DNA of 64,000 bases. Source: Parasponia andersonii. Taxonomy: Eukaryota; Streptophyta; Magnoliopsida; Rosales; Cannabaceae. Positions within the stretch are counted from its first letter, which is position 1, and the number at the start of each line of letters is the position of its first letter. Shown here one piece after another: positions 12,969-23,328 of the stretch. The notes under the pieces are model-generated. The model was not told the DNA's origin. It did no database searches and saw only the letters and a list, made by a program, of their open reading frames with translations. The position numbers were made by a program, and so were the translations under genes. Location: NCBI GenBank assembly GCA_002914805.1, contig JXTB01000231.1:468933-532932 (forward strand), written 5' to 3'.

Positions 12969-13610
12969 TTGTTATTTTCTATTTTTATTCTCTGTTCAGT
13001 TTCTGCTTTAAACATATTTGTTAATTTAAATTTAATTCCTGTGTTTAATGATACAAACTTCAAAAAAAATTTAATTCCTGTGTTTAATGATATAAACTTC
13101 AAAAAGTGGAAAGAGTACGTTATGATTGTGCTCAGTTGCATAAATCTGGACTTTGCAATCAAGAAAGAACAAATTGCTACTTTTACAGATGAAAGTTGTG
13201 CTACGACTGTTAATAATTTTGAACAGTGGGAATGTTTTAATTGCATGAGCCTTATGATCATAAAACATTCTATAGTTAAGACCATGAAGGGCGTTGTGCT
13301 AGAGGTTGATAATGCTAAAGTGTTCTTTGACGCAATTGTGGAACGTTTCCAAAGGAATAAAAAAGTAGAAACAAATATTGTGCTGAGCAGTTTGCTTGCT
13401 ATGCATTATAAAGATACAGGGAATATCAGGGAGTACATCATGGAAATGTCCAATCTGGCTTCAAAACTAAATTTACTTAAGTTAGAGCTATCAATTGACT
13501 TGCTTGTGAAATTATTTCTACGATCTCTTCCGCCATAATTTAGTCAATTTAAAGTGAGCTACGACACTTGGAAAGAAAAATGGACTCGTAATGAGCTCCT
13601 ATCTTAGGAT
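12969..13610 (+). pseudogene. gag remnant, copia element 1
   Basis: The open frame to 13536-13538 resembles the plant copia Gag polyprotein (UBN2-type): it has the pattern NFKKWKEYVMIVLSCINLDF, then a helix-rich stretch ending KLFLRSLPP. The frame continues past a TAA at 13536 (a Gln codon would fit) and a TAG at 13605. A 39-bp in-frame tandem duplication (13031-13069, 13070-13106) repeats 13 residues just before the conserved Trp region. The true start codon is not certain; the first ATG in the frame gives a leader unlike other Gags. Function in a live element would be the particle shell. Confidence 0.8.
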
Positions 13611-13723
13611 AGATTGAAGTGAGATAAGACAGAGAGTGTCCACTTAGCAACAAACTCTTAGGATAAGAAAAAGAAAAGGACTAAGGATAAAGGAGTTGTA
13701 TCTAAGACTTCACAAAATAAACT

Positions 13724-13780
13724 GCAGAAGAAACAAGCTAATTCCTCATCTTGTTTGAGGAATTAGCTTGTTTCTTCTGC
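13724..13780. repeat. Perfect 25-bp inverted duplication (hairpin) in gag
   Basis: The arm at 13724-13748 (starting GCAGAAGAAACAAGC) is the exact reverse complement of 13756-13780, with a 7-base loop. The right arm encodes the start of the Gag zinc knuckle, so the left arm is an inverted copy of coding sequence. Template switching during replication or repair would explain it. Confidence 0.9.
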
Positions 13781-14335
13781 AAGAAGGCAGGATATGTGAA
13801 GAAAAAATATCCCAAGTACTCCACTTAGCTTGTCAAGAAGGGTAAGCTTCTCAATTTTGTTTATTCTAAGATTAATTTTGCTTCTGTACCCAATCATACT
13901 TGGTGAGTAGATACAGGTACTACTACTCACATAAGTGTGTCTATACAGGATTGTCTGAGGAGCTGTCCACCAAGTAATATTGAAATATACATCTATGTAG
14001 GCAACAACAACATAACTATAGCAAAGGCAATAGGTCTATTTAGGTTGCAATTAGGTTCCGGTTCATTTTCAGATTTAGACGAGACATTCGTTGTACCATT
14101 ATTTAGACGGAATTTAAATTCTATTTTAGTTTTGGACAAATCTAATTATTCTTGTTTATTTGAAAATAATAAATTTAGTATTTTTCAAAATTCCAATATT
14201 ATTACGATTGGTACTTTGATTGATAACCTATATAAAATCCACTCAATTACCTCAATTAATGAAACTTTGCATGCTGAGAAACGTGGTATAAAATGCAAAA
14301 TTATTGAGAATTCCTCTATGTTATGGCACAAATGA
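13769..14335 (+). pseudogene. Zinc knuckle and protease remnant, copia element 1
   Basis: Residues CFFCKKAGYVKKKY (13769-13810) keep the CX2CX4HX4C spacing, but the His and the last Cys are both Tyr; each fits a single transition (CAT to TAT, TGT to TAT). The protease active-site triplet Asp-Thr-Gly lies at 13910-13918, just after a TGA at 13904-13906 where Trp is usual. From 13937 the frame is open for 132 codons through the protease domain into the start of the GAG-pre-integrase region (LWHK at its end). Nucleic-acid binding and maturation would both be lost. Confidence 0.8.
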
Positions 14336-15279
14336 TTATGATATATTTCTAAACAGAGAATAGAATATCTTATGTTAGAATGAATTCTTGACCCACTTGA
14401 CCTCACAGTTTGTATTGAGTGTATTAAAGGTAAACAGACAAATATACGTAAATTAGGTGCCAATAGGAGTTCTAGTATCTTAGAACTGATACATATTGAT
14501 ATCTGTGGTTCATTCCCTACGGCTTCATAGAATAGTCAACAGTATTTCATCACGTTCATAGATGATTACTCTAGTTATAAGTACCTATATTTAATTCATG
14601 AGAAGTCTCAATCCATGGACATATTCAAAGCTTTCAAAGCTAAAGTTGAAAATTAACTCGACAAGAAAATTAAAGTCATTAAATCTGATCATGGTGGTGA
14701 ATATTACAATAGTTATAATGGATCCAATGAACAACATCCATGACCCTTTTCCCAGTACCTAGAGGAATGTGGAATTGTTCTATAATACATAATGCCAGAA
14801 AAACCTAGCATGAATGGTGTTACTGACGATGAAACTGAATACTTAAGGACATGGTAAAGAACATGATAAGTCATTACTCCTTACCTGAATCACTCTGGGG
14901 AAAAGCACTTAAGACTGCAATTTATATACTCAACAGAGTACCTAGCAAATTAGTAGCTAAAACCCTATATGAACTATGGACAGACAAGAAGCTTAGTATT
15001 AGGCACTTGTATATTTGGAGTTGTCCAGATGAGACAAGGCCATATAGGCCACATGAAAATAAATTTGACTCAAGAATAATAAGTTGCAATTTTGTTGGCT
15101 ACGCTAAAAGATCCAGAGGTTTCAAATTTTATGATCCCTCTAATAGGTACTTTTTCGTAATGAGTAATGCCAAATTCCTTGAGGATATTGAGGTTGGAGG
15201 GGGGAGGGATAAGGTGAGGGATATTATCTTTGAGGAAGAATTGGTTTCTCTTCTTATAGTTACAATTAAAGGTGATTAG
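14336..15279 (+). pseudogene. Integrase remnant, copia element 1
   Basis: Frames broken by stops and small indels still show the integrase core: Asp in IHIDICGSF (codon 14498-14500), the FIDDYS motif (about 14555-14572), and a KSDHGGEYY-like stretch near 14685. At the usual NGVAE position the sequence reads NGVTD, so the catalytic Glu of the D,D-35-E triad appears replaced by Asp. The downstream frame 14851-15279 contains the [10 protein letters not shown] and [12 protein letters not shown] regions typical of the integrase C-terminal half. At least six stops interrupt the region. Confidence 0.8.
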
Positions 15280-15399
15280 GCTCCTTTGCCTAGCATTATT
15301 CAAGCAGTAAATCTGGAAATTCAAGACAATATTCTGCAACTCTTTGTCCTATATGAGGAAGTTGCTCTTGAAGAGCAACCTTAATAACCTTAAGAAGAA

Positions 15400-17034
15400 G
15401 TGCCATTGAGGAGATCTACTAAAGAAAGGAGAAATACAATTCCAGATGATTACATCATCTATCTCCTAGAATATAAATTTGACGTAGGAGTGGAAAATGA
15501 TCCAATCAATTTTACTCAAGCCAAACAAAGTTCAAAATTCTAACAGTGGATTACTGCCATGGAGGATGAGATAAAATCTATGAAAGACAACAACATTTGG
15601 GAACTCGTGGAATTGTTAGTAGGAAAGAAACCTATTAGTTATAAATAGATTTTAAAACCAAAAAAGATTCTAAAGGTAATATAGAGAGATATAAGGCTCA
15701 TCTAGTTGACAAAGATCTTACTCAGAAAGAAGGCATTGACTATAAAGAGATTTTCTCTCCAGTTTTGTCGAAAGACTCTTTCAGAATAATTATGGCATTA
15801 GTAGCTCATTTTGATTTGTAGCTACATCAGATAGATGTAAAGACTGCGTCTCTCAATAGTGATATTGAGAAAACGATTTATATGGTACAACCTGAAATCT
15901 TTGTAATTGGAGATCCAAAGTCTATGGTATGTAAACTAAAAAAATTCATCTATGATCTCAAACAAGCATCCCATCAATAGTATCATAAGTTCCATCAAGT
16001 TATTTTCTCATTCGGTTTTGAGGAAAATTTGATAGATAGATGTATTTATCACAAGTTCAATGGGAACAAATATATTTTCCTGGTCTTATATATTGATGAC
16101 AGACTTTTGGAAAGCAATGATATAGGCATACTGCATGAAACCAAGAGAATTCTATTAAACAAATTTGAGATGAAAGATCTTGGAGATGCCTATTTTATAT
16201 TAGGGATTAAAATATACCGAGATCGCTCTCAGACCATTCTTAGATTATCACATAAGAGCTATATCAAAAAGATACTTGATAGATTTAGCATGAGCAAATA
16301 TGCCTCAGAAGATACACCCATTGCTAAGGGTAATAAATTCAGTCTCATTCAATACCTCAAGAATGAGTTTGAAGCAAAAGAAATATAGAAGATTCCTTAT
16401 ATATCTGTAATAGGGAGTCTGATGTATGCTCAGATGTGTACTCGTCCAGATATAACTTATATAATTAGAGTACTAGACAGATATTTAAGCGACCCTAGTG
16501 TGGATCACTATATTTACAGAGGGTTTTACGATATTTACAGAGAACAAAAGATTACATGCTCACTTATTAGAGATTTGATCATTTGGAGATCGCAGGGTAT
16601 TCTGACTCTGATCACGCTGGATACCTAGATAGTAAGAGATCCACTTCAGGCTATATTTACCTGCTTACCAGATGAGGTGTATCATGGAAGAGTGATAAGT
16701 AGACACTCATAGCTTCTTCCACTATGGAGGCAGAGTTTATAGCTTGTCATGAGGCATCGCATCAAGGGATATGGATGCAAAATTTCATCACAGGGATGGT
16801 AATAGAGTCGTTATTCTATATTCTAATAACAATAGAAGCTCGCCAAAGTCTAAACACATAAACATTAAGTTTCTAGTTATTAAAGAAAGAGTTCAGAGTC
16901 ACCAAGTGTCTATAGAACATATCGATACTAACTCTATGTTGGCGGATTCGCTCATCAAAGGTCTAATACCTAATATGTTTCATGAGTACACTGCTCATAT
17001 GAGTGTTGTATCATTTAAAAATGTTCAGAATTAA
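15400..17034 (+). pseudogene. Reverse transcriptase and RNase H remnant, copia element 1
   Basis: From about 15535 the RT domain is recognisable (WITAMEDEIKSM, then EGIDYKEIFSPV near 15735). The catalytic box reads YIDD at 16089-16100 in place of the usual YVDD. The RNase H part follows, with SLMYAQMCTRPDI near 16420 and STMEAEFIA near 16720. TAG or TAA interrupts at several points, for example after EAKEI at about 16386. The Asp pair needed for catalysis is kept, but the chain cannot be made whole. Confidence 0.85.
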
Positions 17035-17482
17035 TGAGAGTTAGATTTTATAAGTTTTATTTTGATAGATACATTTATTATTTGATATTAATAAAGTGAT
17101 AGTTTTCTTTTGTACTCTGAATTTATATTTTATTTTCTCTCTATCTATTATTTTGTATAAAGTTGCAGTTTTGTATAAAGAGAAAGACTAAGGTTGATTT
17201 ATTAGAATCATAAAGTAGGCTCAAATGGAAATTGGCATGTAAGATCACTTTTCGTATAATTTTTATGTCATACATCCATACTTTATTTGTGTCATTGTAT
17301 GTATTGATTTGATAATCATTGATAGGTTTAGTTGCTTGCCTAAGTGCAATGAAGACTGTTTTGGTTTCATATTGATGTACAAGATGGCTCAGATTATCTT
17401 AAGGAGTAATTTCTTAACCAGACAGCAATAAAATGCTCACTCAAGTTTTCATTATATAATTGTTTTAAGAAAACTCATGTAG

Positions 17483-17496
17483 CGCAAGTGGGAGAT
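17483..17496 (+). other. Polypurine tract, element 1
   Basis: CGCAAGTGGGAGAT directly precedes the TGTTA start of the 3' LTR. AAGTGGGAGAT is the usual plant copia plus-strand primer site. Confidence 0.8.
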
Positions 17497-18005
17497 TGTT
17501 AAGTTATACACGTGTATAACCTTTGCGAGCTATATGTTTTTATACAACAATTATATATTAAGGTTGTCTAATTAAGTTAGGCCATTAAGTGATCTAATTA
17601 TAGGCTTAGGAAATTACCAATTAAGTATAGATTGTGTAATGCATGGTTACTCAATACTGAACTAATAAGGATTGATGATGTCTCTATTAGCTGTCAGTAT
17701 ATAAGGACAAAACTATTACGATTTCGGTCCCCAAGCCAAATAGAACATACGCTCTTCTTCTCTGGCTCTATTAACAGAGAGAGGACCCATTGAGTATACA
17801 TAGAGTATTTTGACTGTAGAATACCTTCTACTTTCAAGTTTTAACTAATATATTACTTCCATTTATGTGATCACATTCTTTATTATAGAATACAATGGAT
17901 ACAGATTAGTCATGAATTTTTTCTTAACAAATATTTTCTTGATAATTTGACATGATAAATTTTAGGATTATATTTGGTTTAACAATCTATTATGCATATC
18001 CAATA
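17497..18005 (+). repeat. 3' LTR of copia element 1
   Basis: It starts TGTTAAGTTATACACG and ends near CCAATA where CCAACA would be expected. It contains the perfect 18-bp palindrome GTTATACACGTGTATAAC (17503-17520). It is followed by the target duplication ATCTA. Confidence 0.9.
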
Positions 18006-18255
18006 ATCTAGACTCTGGATTTAGCTAATGTTTTCTTTAATTACTCAACCCCTCGAGTGAAACTATTAAAGCATATATAATGCATTTTAGAAATGAATCA
18101 CATACTCTGCACATGTGTTTTAACAACCCAAATAAATAGAAAACATAAAAAGGATAAGAGTGTTATAAAATTGTAAAGTTAACAAAAAAATGAGGACCTA
18201 AGTGATACGTGAGACAAATTTTAGGAACCCATGTGACATTAATCCTTAAAAAAAT

Positions 18256-21200
18256 GTCTAAATATAATATTCCAATTTCTAGTGAAAGAGTTTGTCAAAT
18301 TGCCACTCACAAATGTGAAAAAAGATAAATAAATAAGTATAAACAAAGGAATTAGTGTTGACGTTGCCACATTTTTCTTTAAATAAGTATTGTTAGATTT
18401 TATTCTATTTAAAGTTTAATTTATTTTACGAAGTGAAGTATAAATTTTTACAAAAACAAACTTTTACGAGATTAATTTATTACACAACATCATTTAACTG
18501 AATGATTTTGGGTCTGATTTATTGGTTCAGATTTTACAACTCACTAATTGAGTTTTATCAACAGACTAGTTAAGTTTTATTGACTAACAATAGCTTTAAA
18601 ACCATATTATAGGTATTTTGTGTAAAAATTCAAAAATGTTGCTTCATATTAAGAATATGTGTTTAACTGCTTTATGAAAAAAGTTGAGTTTTAGAATTGC
18701 TTTTTATTAAAAGGGCCTTTCTTTTTCTTTTTCTTTTAAGAGTTTTTTTTTATGTGTTTTTTCTTTTGATTTTTTTAATATAAATTTTGATTTTCATTAA
18801 TTTTTTTTGGATAAAAATATATATTATTTTTCCTTTCTTAGTTCTTTGTTTTAGTATTTTTTTTTTATACTCTTAATTGTTTTTTATATATTTTTTTAAT
18901 CTCCCGATGGAATGCCCAACTCTTCTGATACCTTTCCATAAAAAAAAAAGAAAAAAAAATTCTTCTAATACCTATATGTAACATGGCAACCTCCTAGCCC
19001 TAGGTAACCACAAGAGTAAAAGGGATCGATTATAAATAAGTTGTTGACCGTCAACCGATCAAACTACAGGACCGTAGCTAACTTGCCAATGTCATGCATC
19101 AAACTCTAGGGCCCACCAAATATAGTTTCATAGGTGAACACTAATAACTTAATAGGTTACCGTCAGCAATATAGTAGTTAATTCCACCACGTAAGTTATC
19201 TACGGAAAAATTACCATCAGTTACCAAGTAACTTAATAAGTTACTATTACTTGTCTAATAGCTCCAAAGAACCATCGGTAACTTGACATAGTCCCTCGTC
19301 AGACTTAGAAATTTTGTCAGGCTTCGAAATTCAGCAGAGTACATTGATTTAAAGATAACTAAGTGGATGACCGTTAATAATTCGCCAAAATCACTCATCG
19401 GACTATGAGAATGACCAAAAATAACCCAGTAAAAGTTCGTTAGTAACTCAGTAAGAGTCACTCATAGAATACTATGACCAACAAAGGGCTAGGGAACTTG
19501 AAAAGATACTTTAGAGTCAAATAAGCTTAGACTATATTCATAATTCAAATGACAAAGTAACCATACTGAATATGCTTAATTACTAGCTAACTAAAAATTA
19601 AAAGGAATATCATTTTAGGAATAAAGCACGGTCTCTATTTACAATAATGGATATTACAACCACTTAAATTGGTTTTTGTTCAAGATTTATCTATCAAAAG
19701 TAACTAATCTCGATATCATATCATATATTGATATTTCATTATGAAAGTAACTAACAAAAGGAATAAATAATTTGTTGCTATAATTTTTTAAAAATTTATT
19801 TTTTAAATAGAAAAATTTGTTAATTTTTTCTTTTTTTTCCTTTATAATATTTAAGTCCTAAAATTAAAAAATGAGGAGAGGAAGAACTATCCTTTTTTTT
19901 TTTATTTCAAGTGAATGTTAAAGAAAAAGAGGGGAAAAGGAGGAGGAAAATATAAATAAAAAAAGTGAAAACAAGAATATATTTCTATATTAAAAATTTA
20001 TATCTAAAAAGCAACAAAAAAAAGAGAGAAAAAGAAAGAAAAATAATAAATTCACTCTCCCCTCCCCCCACCCCCAAAAAAGGAAATTTGATTCTATATA
20101 AATTTTCAAAGAAACTGAAAAATCTCGAATTTTGAAATTGTTCAAAAAATCTCAAATTTATTTAGATAAATACTCTTTTTTATTTATTAATAAGATACTT
20201 GGGTAACTAGTCTTATTACACTTGACCAGTTGTTACCTTAAGCACTATTGAAAAATACCAATTATGAAGCAAAATTGGTACTTTTCTAAATATTTTTAAA
20301 AGTATTATTTATCTAAAATTGTTTTTGAAAGTAATATTTTTCTAAATTAATTTTGAATTTTCCAAAATATTCACTCCATTCGGAACTTTTTCAATTTTTT
20401 GGAATTTGGACATAAATTTCTATGAGAAGCCCAAAAAAATCACCCAAAGCACATCTTCCCAGGCACATATCTTGCCCAGGCCATCCTAGCCCCCATTGTG
20501 CTTCGATCTTTTTAACTTACCGTATGAAGGATTATAGGCTTCTTATACACTTCTAGGCCTAAAGCAGCAGAAGTTAAAAAAATTCTGGATGAGCTAAATA
20601 TTTTGAAAAATTCTAAATTAATTTATAAAATTATTATCTTTTTAATTTTTTTAGAAAATAAAACTTTAATAAATATATAAAAAATGTCATTTTTATTCAA
20701 AATTAATTTTTTTTTAATAGTACTTCAGATAACTAATCTAGTTACTTGAAATAATCAATTCAGATAACTTGACAGGTTATCTCAAGAATCTCATTAATCA
20801 CTCAAAAATGATATTTTTATAATTAAAATCTGATATTTTTCAAATAATTTCAAAATCGGGGAAACTTTCCAACTTTTTTGAAAAATTACCATAAAAAAAT
20901 CAAGTTTCCTCAAAGATTAATTTTCAAGCTAAAACTGTGTAAAAGAAAGTTTTAACAATACTTCCTATTTTCAAATTTTATTTCTGAAAAACTGTACTGG
21001 GTAATTTGCTTTATGTATTTATTTATTTTTAAATGACTTGTAATAAGAGAATGAGATCCATTATAAAATTTATATGTGGACACACTTTATTAATGTGATA
21101 CTAACATTTTTTTTTTCTTCTATTAATTGTTAACGGGCGTTGTTTCCATTTTATATTTGTCTTCTACTAATTGTTATATTATTTTGGAAGTGCTACTATT

Positions 21201-21909
21201 CTGACTTTCTAATTTTGTGCATGTGTGCGATGAACTCTAGTTTAGATCCATGTGGGTCTCTTAGCTGCCACGTCATACTAGATAGTGGCACTATTTTGTT
21301 TAAAGGACAACCAATATGATCGAAATTAACGGTACAAAACATTGCGGGAGAATCCGTAAATATCGTATGCTTAACGGAATTAACCAATCTTATTATTTTC
21401 TCTAATATTTTAATTGGATGATGTTAGAGGCATTGTACTAAAATTTAATAATGTTAATTATATTTTAATACACAGTGACACGTAACATTCTACGTATATT
21501 AGTATTAAAAATTTAATATAATAATTAAAACATCAAACATTATTCATTTTAATTATACTAAAATATTTAAAGCGAATGAAATTAAGCTAAAAAAACCTAA
21601 TTAAACGATTATAAAAACGCATAGAGAGATTAAATTCGGAAAAAAAAAAAGGATGATGCTCTATTTCCTAGATCATATATATATATATATATATATTTTC
21701 GAAGGCTCCTACATCTTTTATTAACAGTGCATAAAACACCTCATGACAAGAGTAATTAGATTTCTTTTAGCTGTTCAACATCACAAATAATTCTATTTTG
21801 AAAAAAAAAAATTCTTGCCATTTCCGACAAAGGAAAATAATTTGTACCCAGTTAGGTATTGTAACTTTGCCTTGAAACTCTCCTAAAAAAAAAAAAAAAG
21901 TCAATTTCT
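18256..21909. other. AT-rich intergenic DNA downstream of the MATE gene
   Basis: No gene recognised. The short frame at 21196-21387 (minus) has no family signature. A 19.1-20.8 kb cluster of short palindromes is listed separately. A TA repeat lies at about 21678-21698. The MATE 3' UTR should lie just below 21910. Confidence 0.5.
19100..20800. repeat. Cluster of short palindromes around AACTTRAYARGTTA
   Basis: Near-palindromes recur at irregular spacing: AGTAACTTAATAAGTTACT (about 19226), AACTTAATAGGTTAC (about 19147), GGTAACTAGTC with GACCAGTTGTTACC (about 20192-20237), AGATAACTTGACAGGTTATCT (about 20763). They are not tandem and not coding. Confidence 0.45.
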
Positions 21910-23328
21910 TTAAATATCAATATTAGCACTAAGCAATTCACTTTCTTCGTCCTCTTCTTTATTCTCGTGTTTCTCATCTTCTGTACCCGAAGCCATCTCC
22001 TCGGCCCGCTTACTCTGTTGCTTCCAATCTGTTCGGACCAACACGTATACCATCATACCCAAGCAAGCCAGCTGGGCCGAGAGAAGCCCAAACCATAGGC
22101 CCAAAAACCCAACCCGAAATGTAAAAGTGACCAAGATCGCCACGGGTAGTCCAACAACGTAGAACGCGCACAGGTTTATCCTGGCCCCCAAATTGGGCCG
22201 GGCCATTCCATTCAACACCCCACACGCGGCAGTTTGCGGCGTGTTCCCGAGCTCGCAAAGCCCAAGCAACGGCAGCGTTTTGGAGAGCAGAGCCAGAACC
22301 TGCGGCTCGTCCGTGTACAACCTTCCCCACCAAGACCGGGCCACCGTCATGAAAACGAAGGCTAAAAGCCCAAACCCAAACGCCAGGACTAGCCCAAGGA
22401 TGGCCGTCCATTGGGCCCGAACTGGCTGACCGGAGCCCAAAGCGTGCCCGACCCGGGTCGTCAAGCCGGCGCTCAACGAGATGGGGAACACGTACAACAT
22501 CCCCGTGGTCTGAATCAAGATCCCCATGGATGCCAGACTCGTCTGGGGATTTCTTAGAATGCCGCAAAGGAACATCATGATCTCGTACCACCACCACTCG
22601 AGGCAGACCGCGGCGCAACTGGGCAGGGCCAGCTTGAGAAGTGGGCCCCAGCCCTGGAAAGTGGACAGGACCGTGAGCCCACGCCAAGGCTTCAGGGGCT
22701 TACTCGAGACCAAGATGTAGATGACCAGGCCCACGTTGAGGTTCATGGTGTTCCAGGCAAGGGCCAGGGCCACCCCAGCCACGCCCAGCTTCAGATACGT
22801 AACGAGGAAGTAGTTGATGGGGAGGTGGAGGATCGCGGAACACGTGGCGGCGATGGTCAGCGGGGCCGTGAGTCCCTGTGTTCTAAGAAAGATTCTCAAG
22901 GGCTGGAGATGGGCCTGGGCCAGGAGCTCCGGGACTGAAAAGGCCATGTAGACCTTGGCGACGCGTGTGATGGCTGGGTCTTGGCCCAACCAGATGCAGA
23001 TGGGCTCCATGTTGAGCCAAAGGGCCGCGATGGGGATTGAGACGAGGAGGAGGAGGCAGAAGGTCTTCTGGAAGGCGTGGCTGAGTACGGACCAGCGCTT
23101 GGCTCCATAGGCCTGGCAGCAGATTGGGTCCATTCCCGTGGAGAGTCCACGCATGATGGAGTTACCGGTGATGTTTCCAAAGCCCAAAGCCAGAGATCCA
23201 CCAGCCAGCTCGGTTTTGCCGAGACGGCCCAAGAAGAGCATGGACACGACAGAGCGGGAGTAGAGGAGCACGCTTGTCATTAGTATTGGGCACGCGATTT
23301 TCACCAGGGATCGTAGCTCCTCACTCAC
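21910..23328 (-). CDS. DTX53-like: MATE efflux transporter, exon 2 (main body)
   Basis: This exon encodes 472 residues of a DETOXIFICATION/MATE family antiporter, a 12-helix membrane protein that exports organic compounds, usually using proton or sodium gradients. Family motifs are plain: LGKTELAGGSLALGFGNITG (full-protein residues about 106-125), GMDPICCQAYGAKRW (135-149), RTQGLTAPLT, WWWYEIMMFLCG, TTRVGHALG, ACGVLNGMARPN and an FGLLSAQLACL helix near the end. The tail is acidic (GTEDEKHENKEEDEESELL). The acceptor CCACAG|GTGAGTGAG sets the exon start at 23328; the ATG nine codons further upstream reads intron. Joined to exon 1 it gives 542 residues, normal for the family. By recalled sequence it is closest to Arabidopsis DTX53 (At2g38510); substrate is unknown. 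The exon is much richer in GC than its surroundings. No defect seen. Confidence 0.95.
   Translation of the reverse strand: MSEELRSLVKIACPILMTSVLLYSRSVVSMLFLGRLGKTELAGGSLALGFGNITGNSIMRGLSTGMDPICCQAYGAKRWSVLSHAFQKTFCLLLLVSIPIAALWLNMEPICIWLGQDPAITRVAKVYMAFSVPELLAQAHLQPLRIFLRTQGLTAPLTIAATCSAILHLPINYFLVTYLKLGVAGVALALAWNTMNLNVGLVIYILVSSKPLKPWRGLTVLSTFQGWGPLLKLALPSCAAVCLEWWWYEIMMFLCGILRNPQTSLASMGILIQTTGMLYVFPISLSAGLTTRVGHALGSGQPVRAQWTAILGLVLAFGFGLLAFVFMTVARSWWGRLYTDEPQVLALLSKTLPLLGLCELGNTPQTAACGVLNGMARPNLGARINLCAFYVVGLPVAILVTFTFRVGFLGLWFGLLSAQLACLGMMVYVLVRTDWKQQSKRAEEMASGTEDEKHENKEEDEESELLSANIDI

Larger units (their letters stand above)
11354..18005 (+). mobile_element. Ty1/copia LTR retrotransposon, complete structure, decayed coding region (element 1)
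   Basis: The element has two LTRs (11354-11832 and 17497-18005), a primer site after the 5' LTR, a polypurine tract before the 3' LTR, and gag, zinc knuckle, protease, integrase, reverse transcriptase and RNase H remnants in copia order (integrase before RT). A perfect 5-bp target duplication ATCTA flanks it (11349-11353 and 18006-18010). Every domain carries stops or frameshifts, so it cannot move by itself. The LTRs look about twice as diverged as those of the second copia at 27-32 kb, so this insertion is probably older. It sits inside a TIR element. Confidence 0.93.
9585..18255. mobile_element. TIR element (MULE-like) split by a copia insertion
   Basis: The left arm (about 9585-9775) and the reverse complement of 18060-18255 share TTAAT, ATCACTTAGGT, TTTACAA, TTTATTTGGG and TGTTAAAACACAT in the same order over about 170-190 bp. 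The copia element at 11354-18005 lies wholly inside, so the original element was about 2 kb (9585-11353 plus 18006-18255). The interior left of the copia is AT-rich and carries no recognised transposase. Class assignment rests only on the long TIRs. Confidence 0.5.

Noticed and set aside
12959-13285. Minus-strand frame of 108 codons across the copia gag
   Set aside because: Antisense of the recognisable Gag frame; contains no family motif.
22010-22687. A 225-codon minus-strand frame overlapping the MATE exon
   Set aside because: It is a shifted frame of the GC-rich MATE exon; only the main frame shows family motifs and a splice-consistent start.
22193-23283. Plus-strand frames opposite the MATE exon
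   Set aside because: They are antisense shadows of a GC-rich coding exon, with no domain.
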